Notes: generated from the sequence alone by a model not told the origin. A stretch of 64,000 bases of DNA from Ruegeria atlantica (GCF_001458195.1 NZ_CYPU01000023.1:1-64000), one strand, 5' to 3'. Positions 37,295 to 47,306 are shown, counted from the first letter of the stretch. A program made the numbers and translations.

Positions 37295-37840
37295 TTATGA
37301 GCCGGAAACAGTTCCGAAAATCAAATAGATCGCCAAACTGGCCCCTAACGGAAAACCCATCGGAAATTTCTTGCCCCGATCCCAGCTCTCCCAGTCCGGG
37401 GCGATCGCCCGAAGGCGTGTGTGCTTGGCCAGCCTGTGCGTCACATATGCACCAAGCATGGCGCAAGTGGCGATCAGCGTCATAAGCAGATAGTCACCGG
37501 CCCAGACAAAGGCTGAGGCGGCAGCCAGAAACTTGGCATCACCAGCCCCCATGACGCCGGCCGCGTTCAACAGGATGCCGAAAAACAAAACGACCACGAT
37601 GTGCAGCAATTGCCATAGATAGGGCGGAAGTGTCAGGGCAATCGGACCCACGCCGCCGGTCGTCCACTCGGTGGCCCAGGGTGGCAGTACAATCAACCCG
37701 ACAACAGCAAAAACCGCGGCCAAAGCGATCACGGCATGATTCTTGATCAGCATGCTACGCAGATCGGTGAAGGCCACGTAAAAGCAGATCGGCAACACAA
37801 ATGGTAAAAACCATGCGGCTGCCGTCGCAGGGATATTCAT
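37295..37840 (-). CDS. cpaA: Prepilin peptidase (CpaA/TadV, A24 family)
   Basis: A 181-residue membrane aspartic protease that cleaves Flp prepilins. Active-site Asp residues are visible in FTDLRSMLIKNHAV (near 26) and in the GxGD motif MGAGDAKFLAAAS (near 100). About six hydrophobic segments are present. It lacks the extra N-terminal methylase domain of type IV PilD enzymes, as expected for Tad systems. It is the last gene of the minus-strand pilus run, three bases after the upstream tadD-like gene. Confidence 0.88.
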   Translation of the reverse strand: MNIPATAAAWFLPFVLPICFYVAFTDLRSMLIKNHAVIALAAVFAVVGLIVLPPWATEWTTGGVGPIALTLPPYLWQLLHIVVVLFFGILLNAAGVMGAGDAKFLAAASAFVWAGDYLLMTLIATCAMLGAYVTHRLAKHTRLRAIAPDWESWDRGKKFPMGFPLGASLAIYLIFGTVSGS

Positions 37841-37843
37841 GAA

Positions 37844-38695
37844 TCAGGCCTCTTCAAGCGCGCGAAGCGATCGAACGGCTTCCTCATAGTGCTGCGGGTG
37901 GGTTGCGATGGCTTCGCGGAACAGGTTCTTGGCCGTTGTGATGTCGCCTTGTTTGATCGCAGAAATACCCATTGTATTCAGCAGCATGGCCCGCTCAACC
38001 TGCGTCAGAGGAACAACCGGCATGTTATAGTTGCCCTGCGCGGCCCTGGCCAACACGAGGTTGTTCTTAGCGGTGAACAGCGACTTGTCCTGACGGATTG
38101 CTTCGGAAAACAATCTTTCAGCATCGGCGTAGTCACCGCGCGACAGCTTTGAGTAGCCCCAGTTGTTCATTACGCTGCCAGGGCGCGTGGTCAGACCGAC
38201 GGCTGTTTCGTAAAAGTGATCCGCGCGTTTCCAGTCTTTACTGGAGTCTGCAACGACCGCCTCAAGACGGTAACGTTGGAACGTTTCATAGGTTGGTGGA
38301 ACAGAATCCAGCGTCGACTTGGCTGTTGGCCAGTCACCTGCGCGGACCGAAGCGGCGGCGTATTCGACCCGGTCGACGTTGCTTGCGCCCTTCATCGAGG
38401 TCACTTTTTTCCACGCCGAAGCGGCCTCGGTTGTGCGCTTGGCACGGGTAAGAGAAATAGCAAGACCCCGCTGCAGGTCGATCCGACCAGGGTTTTTCGC
38501 GGCGGCCCCTTTGAAGTAGGTCACAGCCTCGTTCGGATCAGCCGCGGTCAGAAGAACCTCGTTCAGGTTGGTTTCGTCTATGACGTTCACTTCCTGATAG
38601 GTGCGTTCGACCTTTTCTTCTTCGGTTTCCTTTTCGCAGGCGGACAGAACCATCCCGCAGATCACCATCGTCGGAATCAAGAATTGTTGGCGCAT
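37844..38695 (-). CDS. tadD: TadD-type TPR lipoprotein 1
   Basis: A 283-residue lipoprotein with a lipobox at LSAC (Cys 19). Tetratricopeptide repeats cover about residues 50-275 (for example ITTAKNLFREAIATHPQHYE and DYADAERLFSEAIRQDKS). TadD-like proteins help place or assemble the outer-membrane secretin of Tad pili. It lies between a second, shorter TPR lipoprotein gene and cpaA. Confidence 0.82.
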   Translation of the reverse strand: MRQQFLIPTMVICGMVLSACEKETEEEKVERTYQEVNVIDETNLNEVLLTAADPNEAVTYFKGAAAKNPGRIDLQRGLAISLTRAKRTTEAASAWKKVTSMKGASNVDRVEYAAASVRAGDWPTAKSTLDSVPPTYETFQRYRLEAVVADSSKDWKRADHFYETAVGLTTRPGSVMNNWGYSKLSRGDYADAERLFSEAIRQDKSLFTAKNNLVLARAAQGNYNMPVVPLTQVERAMLLNTMGISAIKQGDITTAKNLFREAIATHPQHYEEAVRSLRALEEA

Positions 38696-38725
38696 TTTTT
38701 GCGTCCCTTACTGCTCTTGCCAATG

Positions 38726-39307
38726 TTACGGGAGCTTGCGCAGCATGAATTGCCCGTCGCCTTGCTGCTCCAGTGTATATTCCTGTTTTTCCGGGGTAGT
38801 ATTAACAGGATTTTCCATTTTTGCGAGTGCTAAGCGCAGATTGTCCAAGATTGCGTCACTTTCGCCATTGTCCAAAGCAAAGGCGCGCCTGAACATCTGC
38901 TCAGCCTCTGGGTATTCCGCCTTTTCCATTAGCACAACACCCAGATTATTCCACGCAATGGGCCAAGCGGATTCATCCTCTATCGCTCGGCGCAGCAGTT
39001 CTTCTGCTTGCCCCAAACGCCTGAGACCCAGGTTTGCAGTTCCCATTGAGGTCAGGAGTTCCGTTGTCATCCCTTGATCCAGCGCGGCGCGGGAAAAGGA
39101 AGTCAGCGCCAGCTCATATTCGCCCGATGCCATCAGTCGGTTCCCGACCGTAATCGGATCAACAGCTTCGGCTTTGGAGTCAACGCCCGGAGCGTCCAGA
39201 CCGTTTGAAAGGCCCGTTTCTGTACAAGAGGCCACCATGGCAAGAACCAAAGTGGCCTGAAACATGTGGCGTAGCCTGAACCGGATACACCTGAAGTTTA
39301 ATGCCAT
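38726..39307 (-). CDS. tadD: TadD-type TPR lipoprotein 2
   Basis: About 193 residues from the ATG at 39307, which follows the tadC stop by seven bases with GGGGGA upstream. The leader ends in VASC, a probable lipobox (FQATLVLAMVASCTETG). TPR repeats follow (ELALTSFSRAALDQGMTT, RLGQAEELLRRAIEDESAWP, PEAEQMFRRAFALDNG). Two different TadD-like lipoproteins in tandem suggest a duplication or a division of labour in secretin assembly. Confidence 0.8.
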   Translation of the reverse strand: MALNFRCIRFRLRHMFQATLVLAMVASCTETGLSNGLDAPGVDSKAEAVDPITVGNRLMASGEYELALTSFSRAALDQGMTTELLTSMGTANLGLRRLGQAEELLRRAIEDESAWPIAWNNLGVVLMEKAEYPEAEQMFRRAFALDNGESDAILDNLRLALAKMENPVNTTPEKQEYTLEQQGDGQFMLRKLP

Positions 39308-39314
39308 CGGGATG

Positions 39315-40301
39315 CTATCCCCCACTTGCAAAGTCCGCGATGCCTTTCGCCGAGGGTCCGACCAAAATGACCAGCAATGGCGGCACAGTCAGCATCATTG
39401 TGGCAAGTGTCATTTTGGTTGGCAACTTGTTCGCAGCCTCTTCGGCGCGCATTACCCGCTTATCACGCATTTCACCGGCATAAACCCGCAGGGCTTCGGC
39501 GATTGACGTACCAAACGCGGCCGACTGGATCATAACAGTCACGAACGAGCTGACATCCTGAACACCGCACCGCGTGCCAAAGTCTCTGAGAACACTGTCC
39601 CTGTCCTTACCTGCTTTCAGTTCGTGCGCGACGACTTCGAACTCCAAGGCGATATCCGGGTATGAGACCTTCATCTCTGCCGCGACCCGAACGATTGCCT
39701 GATCCAGTGACTGACCCGCTTCTACGCAGACCAGCATCAAGTCCAGAGTATCGGGAAACCCTGCGACGATGGCTTCTTCTCGCTCGGCTACGCGCCGCGT
39801 GATCCAATAGCGGGGTAGGAAGTAGAACGCACATGCCGGGATCAAGACGCGGGTGGCCGTTTGGGTCGGTGTAAATTCCTGACCAGCGGAAAAAACCGTG
39901 ACTAACAGAACACCAATCGCCACACCGACCAAACCAAGGGCAAATTGGGCAAAGTGGAAAAAGCGGACTGCGTCCTTGGACTGATATCCCGCCTGGCGCA
40001 GTTTGAGTTCCATCGCGGAAAGCTCTTCCTGATTCTGCGGTTCCAGGAAATTCGCGAATTTCTGAAGTTGCTCGTTGCGACTGGCTTGTCGCAGTTTGTC
40101 TTTCTTGCCCTTTTTGCTGTCCTTGGGCGCCGCATTTGAACGCTGCAGTTTCTTGAGAGGGTCCTCTGGCTGGTTCAGTATCAGTGGCAAAGCCACCAGG
40201 ATCATAAACAACCCCAGAACACCAACTACGATAAGTGGTCCGAAAGGCCCCAAATGCTCGGTTAGGACTGCATTGATTTGGGTCAAAAATTCCATACTCA
40301 A
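39315..40301 (-). CDS. tadC: Tad pilus inner-membrane platform protein TadC
   Basis: A 328-residue T2SSF-domain membrane protein. After an N-terminal membrane segment (LIVVGVLGLFMILVALPLIL) comes a lysine-rich cytoplasmic stretch (DSKKGKKDKLRQASRNEQ). The F-domain follows (AGFPDTLDLMLVCVEAGQSL, DQAIVRVAAEM, FGTRCGVQDVSSFVTVMIQS) and the last membrane segment (KMTLATMMLTVPPLLVILVG). With TadB it forms the platform on which TadA drives Flp assembly. It follows tadB by four bases. Confidence 0.9.
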   Translation of the reverse strand: MSMEFLTQINAVLTEHLGPFGPLIVVGVLGLFMILVALPLILNQPEDPLKKLQRSNAAPKDSKKGKKDKLRQASRNEQLQKFANFLEPQNQEELSAMELKLRQAGYQSKDAVRFFHFAQFALGLVGVAIGVLLVTVFSAGQEFTPTQTATRVLIPACAFYFLPRYWITRRVAEREEAIVAGFPDTLDLMLVCVEAGQSLDQAIVRVAAEMKVSYPDIALEFEVVAHELKAGKDRDSVLRDFGTRCGVQDVSSFVTVMIQSAAFGTSIAEALRVYAGEMRDKRVMRAEEAANKLPTKMTLATMMLTVPPLLVILVGPSAKGIADFASGG

Positions 40302-40305
40302 GCCC

Positions 40306-41274
40306 TCAGACTTTGATATTCGTAAGAATGCGCATGACGATCAGGTTCAGTGTCAGCATGATGCCAACAAAGAAACACATGGGAATGAACAACTCGTGGT
40401 CAACAACGTCGTCGTAGTAACCCGGATCTTTCACCAAAATGAACAACAGGCAGAATAGGGGGAAGCCAGACAGGAACTTGCCGGACCATTTGGCTTCGGC
40501 CGTGATCGCCTTAACGCGGCGGAACAGACGGAACCGAGCACGAATAACCTGGGCCAGGCCCGCCAAAATCTCGGCCAGGTTACCACCGGCCTGTTGCTGG
40601 ATGCCGACAGCGACAGACAAAAAGCGCAGATCCTGCATTCCCAAGCGTTCGGCCATGTCCTTCAGGGCGTCACCCACGTCACGACCATAGGCGCATTCGT
40701 CAGCAATCACGCCAAATTCCGTTCCAAGAGGATCCTGCACCTCATTTGCAACAATTTGAATTGTCGAGACAAATGGGTTGCCAACGCGAAGAGAGCGCAC
40801 CATCAACTCAACCGCGTCGGGCAGTTGTTCTTCCATCAAACCCATGCGTTTCGAAGCTTTATGGTTCACCCAAGCATATACGCCACCGACGCCAATTCCG
40901 ATCGAAAGCGCAATCCGCAACACGACCTCCGTTCCTGTGCCGATGCTCAAGCCCACATAGGCAAATCCAGAAACCAGCATCATGATCATGATCAATTGGC
41001 GAGGTGAAAAGGCGATAGCAGCTTTTTGTGCCTTGTCGGCCAAAAGCGAATAGAGCGGGATGCTCTGGGATTTCATATGCTGCTGCATTTCCTTGCGCAG
41101 CTGTTCCAGAACCTGTTCGCGTCCGACGCCTTTTTCCAGCATATCCAGACGCCGGTTCACACGGCTGTTCAGGCTGATGGACTTGCCAAATGCCACAAGA
41201 TAGATGCCCTCGACCAGGAGAAGAACTCCGACGAAGATCACAACATAGATAAGAGCCTCTACGGGCAGTTGCAT
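40306..41274 (-). CDS. tadB: Tad pilus inner-membrane platform protein TadB
   Basis: A 322-residue T2SSF-domain protein. An N-terminal membrane segment (IYVVIFVGVLLLVEGIYLVA) is followed by two more (LIMIMMLVSGFAYVGLSIGT, VVLRIALSIGIGVGGVYAWV), the F-domain (LPDAVELMVRSLRVGNPFVS, GVIADECAYGRDVGDALKDM, FLSVAVGIQQQAGGNLAEIL) and a C-terminal membrane pair. It lies 12 bases after cpaF. Confidence 0.9.
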   Translation of the reverse strand: MQLPVEALIYVVIFVGVLLLVEGIYLVAFGKSISLNSRVNRRLDMLEKGVGREQVLEQLRKEMQQHMKSQSIPLYSLLADKAQKAAIAFSPRQLIMIMMLVSGFAYVGLSIGTGTEVVLRIALSIGIGVGGVYAWVNHKASKRMGLMEEQLPDAVELMVRSLRVGNPFVSTIQIVANEVQDPLGTEFGVIADECAYGRDVGDALKDMAERLGMQDLRFLSVAVGIQQQAGGNLAEILAGLAQVIRARFRLFRRVKAITAEAKWSGKFLSGFPLFCLLFILVKDPGYYDDVVDHELFIPMCFFVGIMLTLNLIVMRILTNIKV

Positions 41275-41286
41275 TTCCGGATCTCC

Positions 41287-42732
41287 TTAGACGGTCGTAG
41301 GTTCGTAGATGGATGACGGTAGATCAAAGCCCCACAGACGGAAGCGTTCGGAATAGTGGCTGCGCACTCCGGTCGCGGTGAAATGGCCAATGATCTTGTT
41401 GTCCGGCGTTAGTCCAACGCGTTGAAACTTGAAAATTTCCTGCATGGAAATCACGTCACCTTCCATCCCCGTAATCTCAGTGATCGAGGTCATCCGACGT
41501 GAGCCGTCCTGCAGGCGGCTGGCCTGTACAATCAGGTTCACAGCGGATGAGACTTGGCTGCGTACCGCTTTGATAGGCATCTCGATCCCGGCCATCGCAA
41601 TCATGTTCTCGAGACGCGAAATCCCGTCACGCGCCGAGTTGGCGTGGATCGTGGTCATCGAACCGTCGTGGCCGGTGTTCATGGCTTGCAGCATGTCGAT
41701 CACCTCGGCGCCACGCGTCTCGCCCACGATGATGCGGTCAGGACGCATACGAAGAGCGTTTTTCAGACAGTCGCGCGGGCTGACTTCGCCTTTGCCTTCG
41801 ACGTTGGGGGGGCGGCTTTCCATCCGTCCCACATGGGTCTGCTGCAGCTGAAGTTCCGCAGTATCCTCGATGGTCAGGATGCGTTCGGCGTCATCAATAA
41901 AGCTGGACAAGGCATTCAGCGTCGTCGTTTTACCCGAGCCAGTACCGCCCGAGACAATGATATTCAGGCGCGTTGAAACAGCTGCCTGCAAATAGGCGGC
42001 CATTTCCTCTGTGAAAGCGCCGAAATTGACCAGATCGTCGATGGCAAGCTTGTCTTTTTTGAACTTACGAATGGAAACCAGTGACCCGTCAACGGCGATA
42101 GGTGGCACCATTGCGTTGAAACGCGATCCGTCAGCCAGGCGGGCGTCAACATAGGGGTTGGATTCATCGACCCGGCGACCCACGGCGGATACGATCTTGT
42201 CGATGATCCGCATCAGGTGCTTTTCGTCCTTAAACGTGACGTCGCTGATTTCAAGCTTGCCGAACCGTTCGACAAAAATCTGCTGAGGACCGTTTACCAA
42301 GATATCGTTGACACTGTCATCTTGAAGCAGCGTCTCAAGGGGCCCCAGACCAGTGACTTCGTCATACAGCTCTTTGTTAAGCTGTGACCGGTCTTCGCGG
42401 TTCAGAACGATATCGCGGGATTCGAGGATTTCGCTCGAGATCGCGCTGATTTCCGCCCGCAGTTCAGATTCTCCGGCCTTTTCAAGGGCCGCAAGATTCA
42501 GGTTTTCCAGCAGTTCCCGGTGCATCTCGATCTTGATCTCACCCAAGCGCTCTTTGCGCTTGCGATCCCGGTCCGATCCGACCGGTTCAGCAGCCTTCTT
42601 TTGAATTGGGCGGCGTGCGACGGCGTTGTCAGTGGATGCTTTTTTCGGAGCAGGCGTTTGCGCCGCAGCTTCAGGCGCTGGAGCAGCCTCGACCGGCTGC
42701 GCTGCTGGCTGCTTCTTGTATCTTGAAAACAC
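41287..42732 (-). CDS. cpaF: Tad pilus assembly ATPase TadA/CpaF
   Basis: A 481-residue secretion ATPase of the VirB11/GspE superfamily that powers Flp pilus assembly. An Ala/Pro-rich N-terminus (residues 1-45) precedes the CpaF N-domain ([37 protein letters not shown]). Walker A is [18 protein letters not shown], the Asp box [13 protein letters not shown], Walker [21 protein letters not shown], and the His box [11 protein letters not shown]. All catalytic motifs are present. It follows cpaE by 24 bases in the minus-strand pilus operon. Confidence 0.93.
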   Translation of the reverse strand: MFSRYKKQPAAQPVEAAPAPEAAAQTPAPKKASTDNAVARRPIQKKAAEPVGSDRDRKRKERLGEIKIEMHRELLENLNLAALEKAGESELRAEISAISSEILESRDIVLNREDRSQLNKELYDEVTGLGPLETLLQDDSVNDILVNGPQQIFVERFGKLEISDVTFKDEKHLMRIIDKIVSAVGRRVDESNPYVDARLADGSRFNAMVPPIAVDGSLVSIRKFKKDKLAIDDLVNFGAFTEEMAAYLQAAVSTRLNIIVSGGTGSGKTTTLNALSSFIDDAERILTIEDTAELQLQQTHVGRMESRPPNVEGKGEVSPRDCLKNALRMRPDRIIVGETRGAEVIDMLQAMNTGHDGSMTTIHANSARDGISRLENMIAMAGIEMPIKAVRSQVSSAVNLIVQASRLQDGSRRMTSITEITGMEGDVISMQEIFKFQRVGLTPDNKIIGHFTATGVRSHYSERFRLWGFDLPSSIYEPTTV

Positions 42733-42756
42733 GGCGACTACCCCTCTGAAATACGG

Positions 42757-43989
42757 TTACGCGGCCTCGGCGCTGCTGCTGCCCAAGCTGTGAAGCGATT
42801 TTGCAAGTTTTGCGATTTCCCGCCGCAGCGGGTTCTTGGCGGCGGATTTGGCCAGCGGCAATCCGTGATCACCGCTTTGCATGACGGGTTTGCCGCCATC
42901 CGGCAATTGCAGGTCAATTGAAATGCCTAGGCTTTCGCCCATGCGCTTGACCCGGCCTTTGCCATTCAAGTCAGTGAATTTCGGGGCTCGGTTCAGAGCG
43001 AACCGGAGTTTGTTGAACGGCAGTTCCTCGGCCTGGAGGGCGCGTTTCAACCGCAGCGCATTCTGAGCGGATCGCATGTCCAGCTCGATCATGGCAAAGT
43101 ACACATGCGCAGCCTGAAGAACCGTTTCCGACCAATGAACAAGGGTCGTCGGCATGTCGACGACCACGTAGTCGAATTTCCTGCGGGCAATTTCGATGAC
43201 GCGCTCGATGTCATCGGGTGTGATCAGGTCCAACGGAACCATATCGGACGGTGCAGTCAGAACCTCAAGCTTTTCCTCATAGGTTTGTAAGGCCTGCGAG
43301 AAGACATCGTCATCCATCAAAGTAGTGTCTGACAGCATCTCAAATATGGTTTCGCGTCGGGGAAGGTCCAGATATGTCGACACGCTGCCATATTGCAGAT
43401 CCAGGTCGATGACGCACACAGACGGCGCCTCTTTGTCTGACGCTGTTGCCAGCTCCCAGGCGAGGTTAACCGCCATGGTCGTTGATCCCACACCGCCTGC
43501 CAGCCCATGGACCACAAACAGCGCGCCTTCTTTCGAATCACCCTGGGCGACCTGAGCGGCCACTGCAGTCGCCGCCACCGGTTCAGGTTTGTTCATGCGC
43601 TCGATGGCTTCCTGCAACTCTCCTTCGGGAAGAGGGTAGGGGACAAACTCGTCCGCGCCCTTGCGAAGCAGTTGGTGCAGAGACGCAGGTGTGACGTCTT
43701 CGGCAATCAGAACGATCTTGATCTTTTTCTGTTTGGCCTGGGAGATGATTTCGCCCATCAGCGAAAGGTTGTCCTCATCTTCTCCGTCAATAGCAAGCGC
43801 AACGAATTCAAGGCTTTCCGCCTCTGCCTGGCTGAAAAAAGCCAGAGCTTCGGCAAAACCAAGGTCGCCCCAACGTTCACCCAAAATGGTTTCCATGTCC
43901 TCGATCAGAAGATCAAAATTTTGGACGTCACGGCTGATCGTGCAGGCCAGAATGGCAGTTCCGTCATCATGCGTTTTGGCGCTGGTCAT
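42757..43989 (-). CDS. cpaE: Pilus localisation ATPase-like protein CpaE/TadZ
   Basis: A 410-residue MinD/ParA-superfamily protein that places Tad pili in the cell. The N-terminal part resembles a receiver-like domain (ILACTISRDVQNFDLLIEDM, IKIVLIAEDVTPASLHQLLR). The ATPase-like domain has VHGLAGGVGSTTMAVNLAWE, where the usual P-loop Lys is replaced by Ser, a known feature of CpaE/TadZ; VCVIDLDLQYGSVSTYLDLP and FDYVVVDMPTTLVHWSE follow. The ATG at 43989 heads the run cpaE, cpaF, tadB, tadC. Confidence 0.88.
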   Translation of the reverse strand: MTSAKTHDDGTAILACTISRDVQNFDLLIEDMETILGERWGDLGFAEALAFFSQAEAESLEFVALAIDGEDEDNLSLMGEIISQAKQKKIKIVLIAEDVTPASLHQLLRKGADEFVPYPLPEGELQEAIERMNKPEPVAATAVAAQVAQGDSKEGALFVVHGLAGGVGSTTMAVNLAWELATASDKEAPSVCVIDLDLQYGSVSTYLDLPRRETIFEMLSDTTLMDDDVFSQALQTYEEKLEVLTAPSDMVPLDLITPDDIERVIEIARRKFDYVVVDMPTTLVHWSETVLQAAHVYFAMIELDMRSAQNALRLKRALQAEELPFNKLRFALNRAPKFTDLNGKGRVKRMGESLGISIDLQLPDGGKPVMQSGDHGLPLAKSAAKNPLRREIAKLAKSLHSLGSSSAEAA

Positions 43990-44188
43990 TCACACAATCC
44001 TCGTCGTCTGGGCCTGCTCGCTGCCCGAACATGTTTGGTTCGGTTCAGTTCGCTGTTGCCCGGTCGCGGCCAATTCGGACCGCACTTCACCTAATTGTTG
44101 AAAAGATGGCTTGGAACTTAGGCAAGATTTTGGCGCAAAAGAACCAATTGTAGGGAAATGGGCGACGATGCCGCCCATTTCTTATGGA

Positions 44189-44815
44189 TTATTCAGAATC
44201 GCTGCCGCCAACATCGTCACGCTGGATGTAGCTCTCTCTCGTAGCGCTGGCGACGTATTCGCGATAGATGATAGCAGCGTACTTGCCATCCAGCACCAGC
44301 GGGTTACGCTCCATGAAACCGGACACTTCAGTCACCGTACGCCTGTTGCGACGATCTCGGTTCGGAGTGTCGATTAGAGGCTGTGTTTTCCCAAAGGAAA
44401 CAACGGCTTCCAAGCGTGAACGCGAGACTCCCTGCTGCGTCAGGAATGCAACAGCGGCGTTTGCGCGGCGTTGCCCAAGCGACTGGTTATACCCGGTAGA
44501 GCCTACAGCATCGGTATGGCCGTAAACGCGGAACCTAACTTCGGGGAACTGCTTGATCCACGCCGCTTGCCGCAACAAAACTCGCTGTGCCTGAGCGTCC
44601 AGCTGAGAACTGTTAAACGCAAAATTAATCTGCGTCGGCACCTCTGCGGCAAACCGCCGGCCCAGGATTTGGGCGTATGTCAGCTCACCGTTCATGACCT
44701 GAACGTTGTTTAGCGTTGCGTTGCCAAAAGCGCCTTGGTCGATTTCGTACCCCGCTTCACGCGTACACGCGGCAACGGCTACCGACAGACCCAGTGTTAT
44801 GATCCACTTCTGCAT
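44189..44815 (-). CDS. OmpA-family lipoprotein of the Tad locus
   Basis: A 208-residue outer-membrane lipoprotein: the lipobox VAAC ends the leader (WIITLGLSVAVAACTREAG), and an OmpA-like peptidoglycan-binding domain covers about 70-190 (INFAFNSSQLDAQAQRVLL, FRVYGHTDAVGSTGYNQSLG, QRRANAAVAFL). Start at 44815 behind AGGACC. It lies 17 bases after cpaC on the same strand and probably anchors the secretin to the cell wall. About 200 bases without a gene separate it from cpaE. Confidence 0.87.
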   Translation of the reverse strand: MQKWIITLGLSVAVAACTREAGYEIDQGAFGNATLNNVQVMNGELTYAQILGRRFAAEVPTQINFAFNSSQLDAQAQRVLLRQAAWIKQFPEVRFRVYGHTDAVGSTGYNQSLGQRRANAAVAFLTQQGVSRSRLEAVVSFGKTQPLIDTPNRDRRNRRTVTEVSGFMERNPLVLDGKYAAIIYREYVASATRESYIQRDDVGGSDSE

Positions 44816-44832
44816 TGGTCCTATCCTCTCAA

Positions 44833-46239
44833 TCATTCCAGGATGTAGCCGTATGAGCTGCCAAAGTCTTGTTTGGCGACTTCAGACGCGCCCCCCGAAC
44901 CTACCCGTGTGGTTCGGGCCGTTTTCCCGTTCAGGAACAAGTCAAACTCGGTAGGCGGTTTGACGCGGTCTGTCGGCAGAGCAAGAGCTTCACCGCGTGT
45001 GGGTGATACCAGATGTGCTGTGACGATGACGACCAGTTCAGATTGCTCACGCTGGTATTCCGCGCTGCGGAATAAAGCACCCAGCACAGGAATGTCGCCG
45101 ACCCATGGGATTTGGCTATTCAGGTCCGCGAAGTTGTCCTGAATCAACCCTGCAATCGCAAAGCTCTCTCCGTCTCGCAATTCAACTGTCGTCTTTGTTT
45201 GACGCGAGATAAAAGTGGGCACGTTGTTGCCTGCAATTGAAAAGTTGGAGTTCGGGTCAATAGTTGAAACTGATGTACCTAACTCAAGGTTAATCAGATC
45301 ACCATCCACCACGCGGGGGGTAAAGAGAACCTGCACACCAAAATTCCGATATTCGATTGCAATGTTGCCGTCGTCCGCAGGAACAGGAATCGGGACTTGG
45401 CCACCCGCCAGGAATTCAGCTTCCTGACCCGACAGCGCTGACAGGTTGGGCTCCGCAAGCGTTCGGGCAAGCCCTTTAGTTTCAAGCGCTTCTAGCAGCA
45501 AGCGTACTTGCGTGGAACCAGCACCAAAGCCAAACAGAATAGCACCTGTGTTTGTCTGTTGGATGGGAATGTTGTTGTTCAGTGCATTGGCCAAAGCGCC
45601 TGCGCTGTTCAATGTGTTGAAACCACCTGTCGTGTCGCCGCCACCAAAGCCCAACGATGCGGTCAAGCTTTTGGCAACCGACCGGTTCATTTCTGCAAAG
45701 CGAACTTTCAGCATGACCTGCTGAACACCGCCAACGGACATCAGGTTCGACACCCTCTCGGGCGCGTACCGTTCTGCAAGTTCCAGAGCGCGGGCCAATT
45801 TGGCCGAACTGGAAATCGTGCCAGAAAGAACGATGCCGTCGTTGGCAGTGCGCACTTCGATTGGCTCGCTCGGCAGAATCTGTCGCAACCTTTCTTTGAA
45901 CTCAGACACATCCGGCGATACACGGACCCGAACATTTGCCAGCAGGTTGCCGGCTCCGTCGAACAAAGTCAGCGTGGTCAGGCCAGGTGCCTTACCCAAT
46001 ACATAGATGGTACGATCAGAAAGCGACGAAATGTCAGCGATGCCTGCGTTGGCGATGCTTAATTCCGCAAATGGTGTTTCGCTTTCAACGACAATTGCGC
46101 GGTTCATCGGAACGTCCAGCGTTTCCGCCGTACCGTTCTTAACCACGCGAAGTGTTTCAGCCTGGACAGCAGTGCTGGCCGAACTGATAACTAACGCCAA
46201 CCCCAGAAGGGTTGCGTTGAACCAAGATTTTATTTTCAT
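44833..46239 (-). CDS. cpaC: Tad pilus outer-membrane secretin CpaC/RcpA
   Basis: A 468-residue secretin. A signal peptide (SWFNATLLGLALVISSASTA) is followed by a pilus-specific N-terminal domain (LDVPMNRAIVVESETPFAEL), a BON-like segment (VRTANDGIVLSGTISSSAKL) and the secretin domain (KGLARTLAEPNLSALSGQEA, GGQVPIPVPADDGN, FTPRVVDGDLINLELGTSVS, GLIQDNFADLNSQIPWVGDI). Start at 46239 behind AGGCAGGT. It forms the outer-membrane pore for the Flp fibre. A stem-loop 140 bases upstream separates it from cpaB. Confidence 0.92.
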   Translation of the reverse strand: MKIKSWFNATLLGLALVISSASTAVQAETLRVVKNGTAETLDVPMNRAIVVESETPFAELSIANAGIADISSLSDRTIYVLGKAPGLTTLTLFDGAGNLLANVRVRVSPDVSEFKERLRQILPSEPIEVRTANDGIVLSGTISSSAKLARALELAERYAPERVSNLMSVGGVQQVMLKVRFAEMNRSVAKSLTASLGFGGGDTTGGFNTLNSAGALANALNNNIPIQQTNTGAILFGFGAGSTQVRLLLEALETKGLARTLAEPNLSALSGQEAEFLAGGQVPIPVPADDGNIAIEYRNFGVQVLFTPRVVDGDLINLELGTSVSTIDPNSNFSIAGNNVPTFISRQTKTTVELRDGESFAIAGLIQDNFADLNSQIPWVGDIPVLGALFRSAEYQREQSELVVIVTAHLVSPTRGEALALPTDRVKPPTEFDLFLNGKTARTTRVGSGGASEVAKQDFGSSYGYILE

Positions 46240-46380
46240 GTGACCTGCCTCTCCGATCACGCCTCGTTTTAGGTCTAACGCCTTATGTGTGACAACACTG
46301 CGCGAATTACGATTTTATTGCAATAATCAATGGTTTCTGTAATTTTCCTTATGTGGGCAATGCGCAACAATCGAAACGAA

Positions 46381-46407
46381 ACAAGCCGCGCTGATGGCGC
46401 GGCTTGT
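46381..46407 (-). terminator. Stem-loop between cpaB and cpaC
   Basis: ACAAGCCGCGC and its exact complement GCGCGGCTTGT form an 11-base stem with a five-base loop, 24 bases after the cpaB stop. On the minus strand it is followed by TTCGTTTCG, so it could end or attenuate the flp-cpaB transcript before cpaC. Confidence 0.6.
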
Positions 46408-46430
46408 GGCTTTAACATTTTGATTTTACG

Positions 46431-47306
46431 CTAGTTTGTGCAGGGTGTAACTATTCCTGTATCGACGATCTCGCCGCCGCGACGCGCTTTGACTGTACAA
46501 ACCCTTTTCTGGACTTTGACTGGCGCGGGTGCTGCTTCTTCGATTCCCAGCAGTTTTCTTTGGTCGACTTCAATTGCTGTTGCTATGGTCTCATCCTGGA
46601 CACCAACCAATGCCAATGACAACCTACCCGTATTCTGGGCTTGGGCAAGAGCTGCGACCTGTTCAGGAGTTATAGCCACTGTAACCGTTCTGGCGATAGT
46701 TGTTCCAGTCAAGTCTGAACCTGCGGTCTGGTCGACAGCAATCAATTCAATATTGTTCTGGATAAGCCGCGTGATCTCACCTTCACCACCAGTACCCCTC
46801 AGAGATCCGGTCCAGTAAACGTCAATGTTATCGCCTGGGCGTAAGAAGCCCGATACACCAGATGCAACATCTACACTGATTGCGAAGGCGCGCATGCCTT
46901 TCTCAAGGCGAGACGTCAGCCCGGCAGATTCCCCGGGCTGAGTGATTTTGACAGTCAGAAGGGCCTCGTCTTTTTCCATTGCGCGCAGGACAAAGCGGTC
47001 GCCTCTTGCATTCTCTGGGAACAGTACGGCCATATCGGAAAAAGTTCCTTCGGGAATCGCGTCCTCAGGCCACTGCACGACGCGTACATCTTCCTGCGCA
47101 AGACGCTCTCCATATTTCATGACCCGGTTTGCGACCATCACTGGGACAGTCGGAATGGTCTTAACATTTGCGAGCGCATTTTGAGTCGCTAGCCTTTCTC
47201 TCTCAAGTTTTGCTTGGGTTTGACTGATGTAGTCCTTTGCCAAGTAGACGGCCCCACCGGCCAAAGCGACCCCAACAATCAGGACAAGTCCAAATACTAG
47301 CCGCAT
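46431..47306 (-). CDS. cpaB: Tad pilus assembly protein CpaB/RcpC
   Basis: A 291-residue periplasmic protein with an N-terminal anchor (LVFGLVLIVGVALAGGAVYL) and an SAF domain (TVPVMVANRVMKYGERLAQE and VVQWPEDAIPEGTF). The RcpC-like core follows (GFLRPGDNIDVYWTGSLRG, TVAITPEQVAALAQAQNTGR, LSLALVG). It works with the secretin in pilus biogenesis and stability. GAGGGGA precedes the ATG. It lies downstream of the two flp genes. Confidence 0.9.
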   Translation of the reverse strand: MRLVFGLVLIVGVALAGGAVYLAKDYISQTQAKLERERLATQNALANVKTIPTVPVMVANRVMKYGERLAQEDVRVVQWPEDAIPEGTFSDMAVLFPENARGDRFVLRAMEKDEALLTVKITQPGESAGLTSRLEKGMRAFAISVDVASGVSGFLRPGDNIDVYWTGSLRGTGGEGEITRLIQNNIELIAVDQTAGSDLTGTTIARTVTVAITPEQVAALAQAQNTGRLSLALVGVQDETIATAIEVDQRKLLGIEEAAPAPVKVQKRVCTVKARRGGEIVDTGIVTPCTN